Of a stretch of DNA of 64,000 bases, positions 60,198 to 64,000 are shown piece after piece. Each line of letters starts with the position of its first letter. Position 1 is the first letter of the stretch. The translations under genes were made by a program, and so were the position numbers. Source of the DNA: Cristatella mucedo (lineage: Eukaryota > Bryozoa > Phylactolaemata > Cristatellidae); assembly GCA_009760855.2 (NCBI GenBank), contig WPIO01000068.1:124001-188000 (forward strand), written 5' to 3'. Below the pieces are notes generated by a model. The model did not search any database. It was not told the origin of the DNA and saw only the letters and a list, made by a program, of their open reading frames with translations.

Positions 60198-60769
60198 GTA
60201 ATTTCTTATTTCAATATCAGGTTACTTTGCAGAAAATTGGTCGAAAATGTGCCTCCGTTGAGTCATACTTTGAGAATGATTTTAACTAACCACCTAATTT
60301 TGCTTGTTTGCAGAATATAGTATTATATCAATAAATTGTTTTTGTTATTGTTATTACCTAAGCCAATTAAAAAAAAGTTTACTCCTGATCTTCCTCGCTG
60401 TGCAGCTTTCTTTCGGATTTTTTAAAATAAGATTTCAATATATACACCTGTTATAAACTTGGCACTGAATGTCCAGCTTCTATTGGAGAACTAAACTTGA
60501 CATCGTGCAGATAAAACTGCATTTCCTTTGCACAAAGACAGTCAGAATTAACTATTTTTTCTAATTTATGTCATAAGGTGTAGCTACTGAGTATCAACTA
60601 AATAACAACTAGTCTAAAAATATCTAAAATATGTGCTGTTTTTATATATTTTCTCGTTCAAATGTTAATCTTACTAGTTTAATTATTGGTGCTTGCATTT
60701 TTATTTTGCACTGGACGGTAAAAAATTGATTTATTTTTTCCTTGACTATGGAAGTTTAGCATCTTCTAA
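60198..60769. other. sequence after exon 18
   Basis: The exon 18 frame stays open to the stop at 60287-60289; thereafter A+T-rich with no feature. Confidence 0.5.
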
Positions 60770-62835
60770 TAATACTACTAGTAGAAATAATGCCTTTGAG
60801 AAAGCGCCATCAGAGAATTCAATCTCTTCCTTGGTGCTTTACATTGGCTGCAAAGGGAAACGCGGTTGAGTCGTGAGTAATATCATGCTTGATAGTAACA
60901 TGAAAAACATGGTTAGTGGTGATATGCACAGGGTCAGCTTGCGAATGTGGTTAGTGTCAGCCTGCACAGTGTCAGCGAGCTTAAGCACACGAAGAACGAG
61001 TCACGGGGACTCACTACATGCTGTTCTAAAGAGGTGTGTTTTTAGGTACTTTTTCAGTGTGGTCAAGTCAGGGGGATGTTCTGACGCAAGTCGGAAGGGA
61101 TTTCCAGACTTTGGGAGCATACGAACTAAATGCACGGTCTCCAAAGGATTTGAAGTTTGTATGAGATAGTGGTAAGCTGTTGGATTCCGAAAAGCAGGTA
61201 GTACTATGCTTGGCCTGATGGGGGAATAAATCTGAGAGATAGGCTGGAGCCAAAGAATGAAGTGACCTAAAAGCAAGCGACAAAACTTCGAAGTCGATCC
61301 GTTGTTTGACTAGTAGCCAGTATAGGTCGGTGAGAAGTGGTGTGATGTGGAAACTGCAACGTTCACGACAGACAAGCCTAGCTGCAGAGTTGTGCACACG
61401 TTCTAATCTCCTGATTGCACATTCCGGTAGGCCAGTAACCAGGGAGTTACAGAAATCAAGTAGGGATGTCACAAATGCAGGGACCAATTTAGACGTGGTA
61501 TCATTATCTAAACAAGCCCGAATTTTACCGATTTTATGTAGCTGAAAGTAGGCAGATTTGACTGTGGGGCCGATGTGGTCGTCTAACGAGAGGTCACTTT
61601 GGAACATGACACCTAGATTTCGAGCTGACTAAACGGAAGATATGCTGGCATAGCAAATTTTGAGCTTCAGCGTTTCCGATTTCTGAATCACACTGGATTT
61701 TCCAGAACTAGTAAGTTAGTTTTTATCATCGTTTATTTTTAGGAAATTTACTGCCGTCCATGTGCGGATGTCATCAATGCAAGCAGCAAGTGAGTTGAAA
61801 GAATTAGAGGAGTTCAAAGGCTTGGTGGGATCAAAGCAAAGTTACAACTGAGTGTCGTCCACTTAGAAGTGAAAGCCTAGATTGTGCTTGGCTATCACAT
61901 CAGCAAGAGGTAGAGTACAAACCTTGAAAACAACCGGACCTAGCACGGACCTTTGAGGTATCCCATATTTATTAGGTACGTTGGATGATCTTAGTACATT
62001 CACGTCAATACTCCAGAGTCTCCCACTGAGATATGATCTGAACCATTGTAGAGCAATACCAGTGATGCCCAGGCGAGATGAAAGGCACTCTGGAAGAACT
62101 TTGGGATCGATTTTATCAAAAGCTGCCGAAAGATTGAGCAAATCAAGCAGAGACACCTTACCTATATCTGCATTCCTAAGTAAGTCGTTTTACTCCCTAA
62201 GCAATGCTGACTCTGTGGAGTGATTAGCTCTAAAGCCAGACTGGAACTTTCTAGCAAGGTTGAGAGTTTCAAGATTTTAGTTCAGTTGATCCGCCTCGAC
62301 CCGTTCCAGTGCCTTTGATAGAAATGGTAGAAGTGAGACTGGGCGGTAGTTGCTCAAGTTCTCTTGGTCTAGTATCGCTTTCTTGAGAAGCCTCATGACT
62401 ACAGCTTTTTTGAAAGGTGCTGGCACATGATATGAGGCCAATGACATATTATTGATGTTTGTTAAGCATGGCAGCTGGAGATCAATTCAGGTTTGGAGCA
62501 GGTCAGTGGGAATAGGGTCCAGATAACTTGTTGTCTTCTTCGATTTGGATATGAACTTTAGGATGAGATCACTGGTAACCTGCTTAAATGCCAACATTCA
62601 GGAGCAGCCAGGGATCGGGGAACAGTATTCTAGGGGGATGCTGTCATCGTATGGATGGATTCCCTGATCTTGTTAATCTTCTGCACAAAGAATCGAGAGA
62701 AGCGATCGGCTAGATCATCTCAAGGATTATCAGGTAAGGAGCTAATCTGGGAGCGGTTGAGGAGATGGTTGATCGTCGACATCAGCATTTTTTGGATTTC
62801 GCACCTGTGGTTCAATTCTAATTGTAAACGAGGTT
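60770..62835 (-). mobile_element. LINE B, longest copy, reverse
   Basis: Covers most of the reverse transcriptase to the tail. The reverse strand shows LLDLLNLSAAFDKIDPKVLP (motif A), [40 protein letters not shown] and HNLGFHF, then a stop just before VDDTQL. The open frame 61068-61607 covers [20 protein letters not shown] to LPTCVRTSP. Inactive through several stops. Confidence 0.88.
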
Positions 62836-63283
62836 AGTTGCATGTTTTATCTCAGCCATTTCCTGCAGGAATTAGTTTTTAACGTTAATAAGTTTGCAAA
62901 ATAAATTATGGGGCGGTAAAAAGCTATACATGTAGCAAAATATGCTTTCGAACTTACAAAAAAATTGACTTAAGTCAAATTTTACTTAGTCATAGAAGGT
63001 GCATGGCAACTTCTACTGCGATACATAATTTCCGAACAAGATATAGAGAGGTAAACGAAGTAGATGTATTTACACATTCATGAAAAATAAGTAATAAACA
63101 AGATCAATAAGAGATTATTTTTACATCCAATGATGTCGAGGATTGTTGGAAATTTCTTATCTTAAGAATGTCACGAGAGCAATAGAAATTCCTTGGTAGC
63201 CACAATGCATAGCAGTCACACATCTTAGAATTAGCACATCAAGAATAAGCACATCAAGAGCTTTGGGGATGACAACTTATCAG
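62836..63283. other. intron before possible exon 19
   Basis: A+T-rich; contains only the short AGCACATCAAGA duplication. Confidence 0.5.
63219..63259 (+). repeat. short tandem duplication
   Basis: AGCACATCAAGA occurs twice with ATA between the copies, just before the possible exon 19. Confidence 0.85.
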
Positions 63284-63390
63284 CTAGTCAAGGAATTTCA
63301 TAAGTTTGGCCAAAATCTCTGCAGTTTCCTTTTTCATTATTCGTGGCGTGTGGAATACGCAGCCACAAAGATTTACTCAGTCTGTTTCTG
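63284..63390 (+). CDS. UBR1: possible UBR exon 19
   Basis: The translation KFGQNLCSFLFHYSWRV resembles GIMPFLKCSALFFHYLNGV of UBR2, which is the next conserved block after exon 18. A later YSVC may correspond to the LCSYL segment. Possible acceptor TTATCAG at 63283 and donor G|GTGCGA at 63391; neither is strong. Exon 18 ends in phase 1 while this acceptor implies phase 0, so a small exon in between or different edges are needed. Confidence 0.42.
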
Positions 63391-63574
63391 GTGCGATCGA
63401 CTTAAAGTGACAATAGCTTCACATCACACCGCCTTAACTTTCAGCTGAATCTTCGTAATAGTGATTTTTTAGAAATTAAAATCAAATATTTTGCGAAGGA
63501 GTCACTATACTTTCATACATTTTAACCATCGTGGTTAAAATATTGAAAGAAATAAATTGCTAGCATTTTAGATA

Positions 63575-63715
63575 GCCTGTGATAGCCTCCTTTGTATAGT
63601 GTCACGGCAGCCCTTATGGCTATCACAACTGCTTGCACTTGTTAATAAAGAACCGACAACTGGAGGACTAGAACCCATTACCCAGGTCGCAAAGACAAGG
63701 CACATTATCTCTGGG
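63575..63715 (-). mobile_element. SINE-2, reverse, diverged
   Basis: CAGCCCTTATGGCTATCACA, GAACCGACAACTGGAGGACT and CCCAGGTCGCAAAGACAAGG. Confidence 0.68.
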
Positions 63716-64000
63716 TTTAGAACCAGTTGTTACTCATGTAAACTCTTCTACGAATATCTACCCATTTTTCTAGTATTTCACTATTAAGTTCCGTTTTGCG
63801 ACTGGTCTTTACATTTGCAACGTCCGGGACTGTACAGGGTTTCATGATTTCCAGTGCACCATTTCTGGGATCCTTTCATGTAAATCTCAATTCAAGATTG
63901 CATAAAGCACAATCTTTTGGAAAATCAGCAGCAAAATTCCATGACATCGTATAAAACATAACGTCAGAAAAATGCATAGCAATATTGCACCACGACAACT

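Noticed and set aside
1-64000. Prokaryotic operons, CRISPR arrays, phage or plasmid features
   Set aside because: Composition, GT-AG exons and LINE/SINE content are eukaryotic; no regularly spaced direct repeats or operon-like gene runs were found.

Overview
The window is eukaryotic, almost certainly invertebrate animal, nuclear DNA. It is A+T-rich, its one gene is split into many short exons with GT-AG introns, and most of the rest is decayed CR1/L2-like LINE retrotransposons and tRNA-derived SINEs. A flatworm or other lophotrochozoan would fit the repeat load and the divergence of the protein, but the species cannot be read from the sequence.

The only host gene I can support runs left to right on the + strand. 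It is the middle to C-terminal part of a UBR1/UBR2-family N-recognin E3 ubiquitin ligase. I assembled 18 exons between 3174 and 60197, about 2.54 kb of coding sequence or roughly 846 codons. The reading phase is kept at all 17 junctions, and the protein is collinear with vertebrate UBR1/UBR2 as I recall them. A probable nineteenth exon lies near 63284-63390. The substrate-binding UBR box and ClpS-like domain must lie upstream of the window, and the extreme C-terminus downstream. The helical middle region is in exons 1-9 (3174-13207), the RING-H2 domain in exons 10-12 (22455-33514), and the start of the C-terminal cap region in exons 13-18.

The introns hold two LINE families, which I call A and B. 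Family A ends in a (CATTA)-type repeat and has a C-terminal extension ending in a Gly-Cys-Glu-Cys-like motif. Family B ends in a GCGC...GCGC hairpin followed by (ATT)n. The families are nested in one another in both directions. There are two SINE families. SINE-1 carries the 3' hairpin tail of LINE B, suggesting it is copied by the B machinery. SINE-2 has an intact-looking Pol III B box.

Layout: 1-2360, B fragments; 3174-13207, exons 1-9, with compact introns and few repeats; 13208-22454, a LINE-filled intron with nested A/B copies; 22455-22577, exon 10; 22578-32993, a repeat-rich intron; 32994-33714, exons 11-13 in a tight cluster; 33715-35771, an intron that is almost wholly one LINE A; 35772-54240, exons 14-17 in large repeat-filled introns, with an unclassified GC-rich element near 38.9-39.6 kb and a second near 54.36-54.78 kb; 54241-64000, exon 18 and the probable exon 19 among long B copies. 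No bacterial-type operon, CRISPR array, rRNA or intact tRNA gene was seen.
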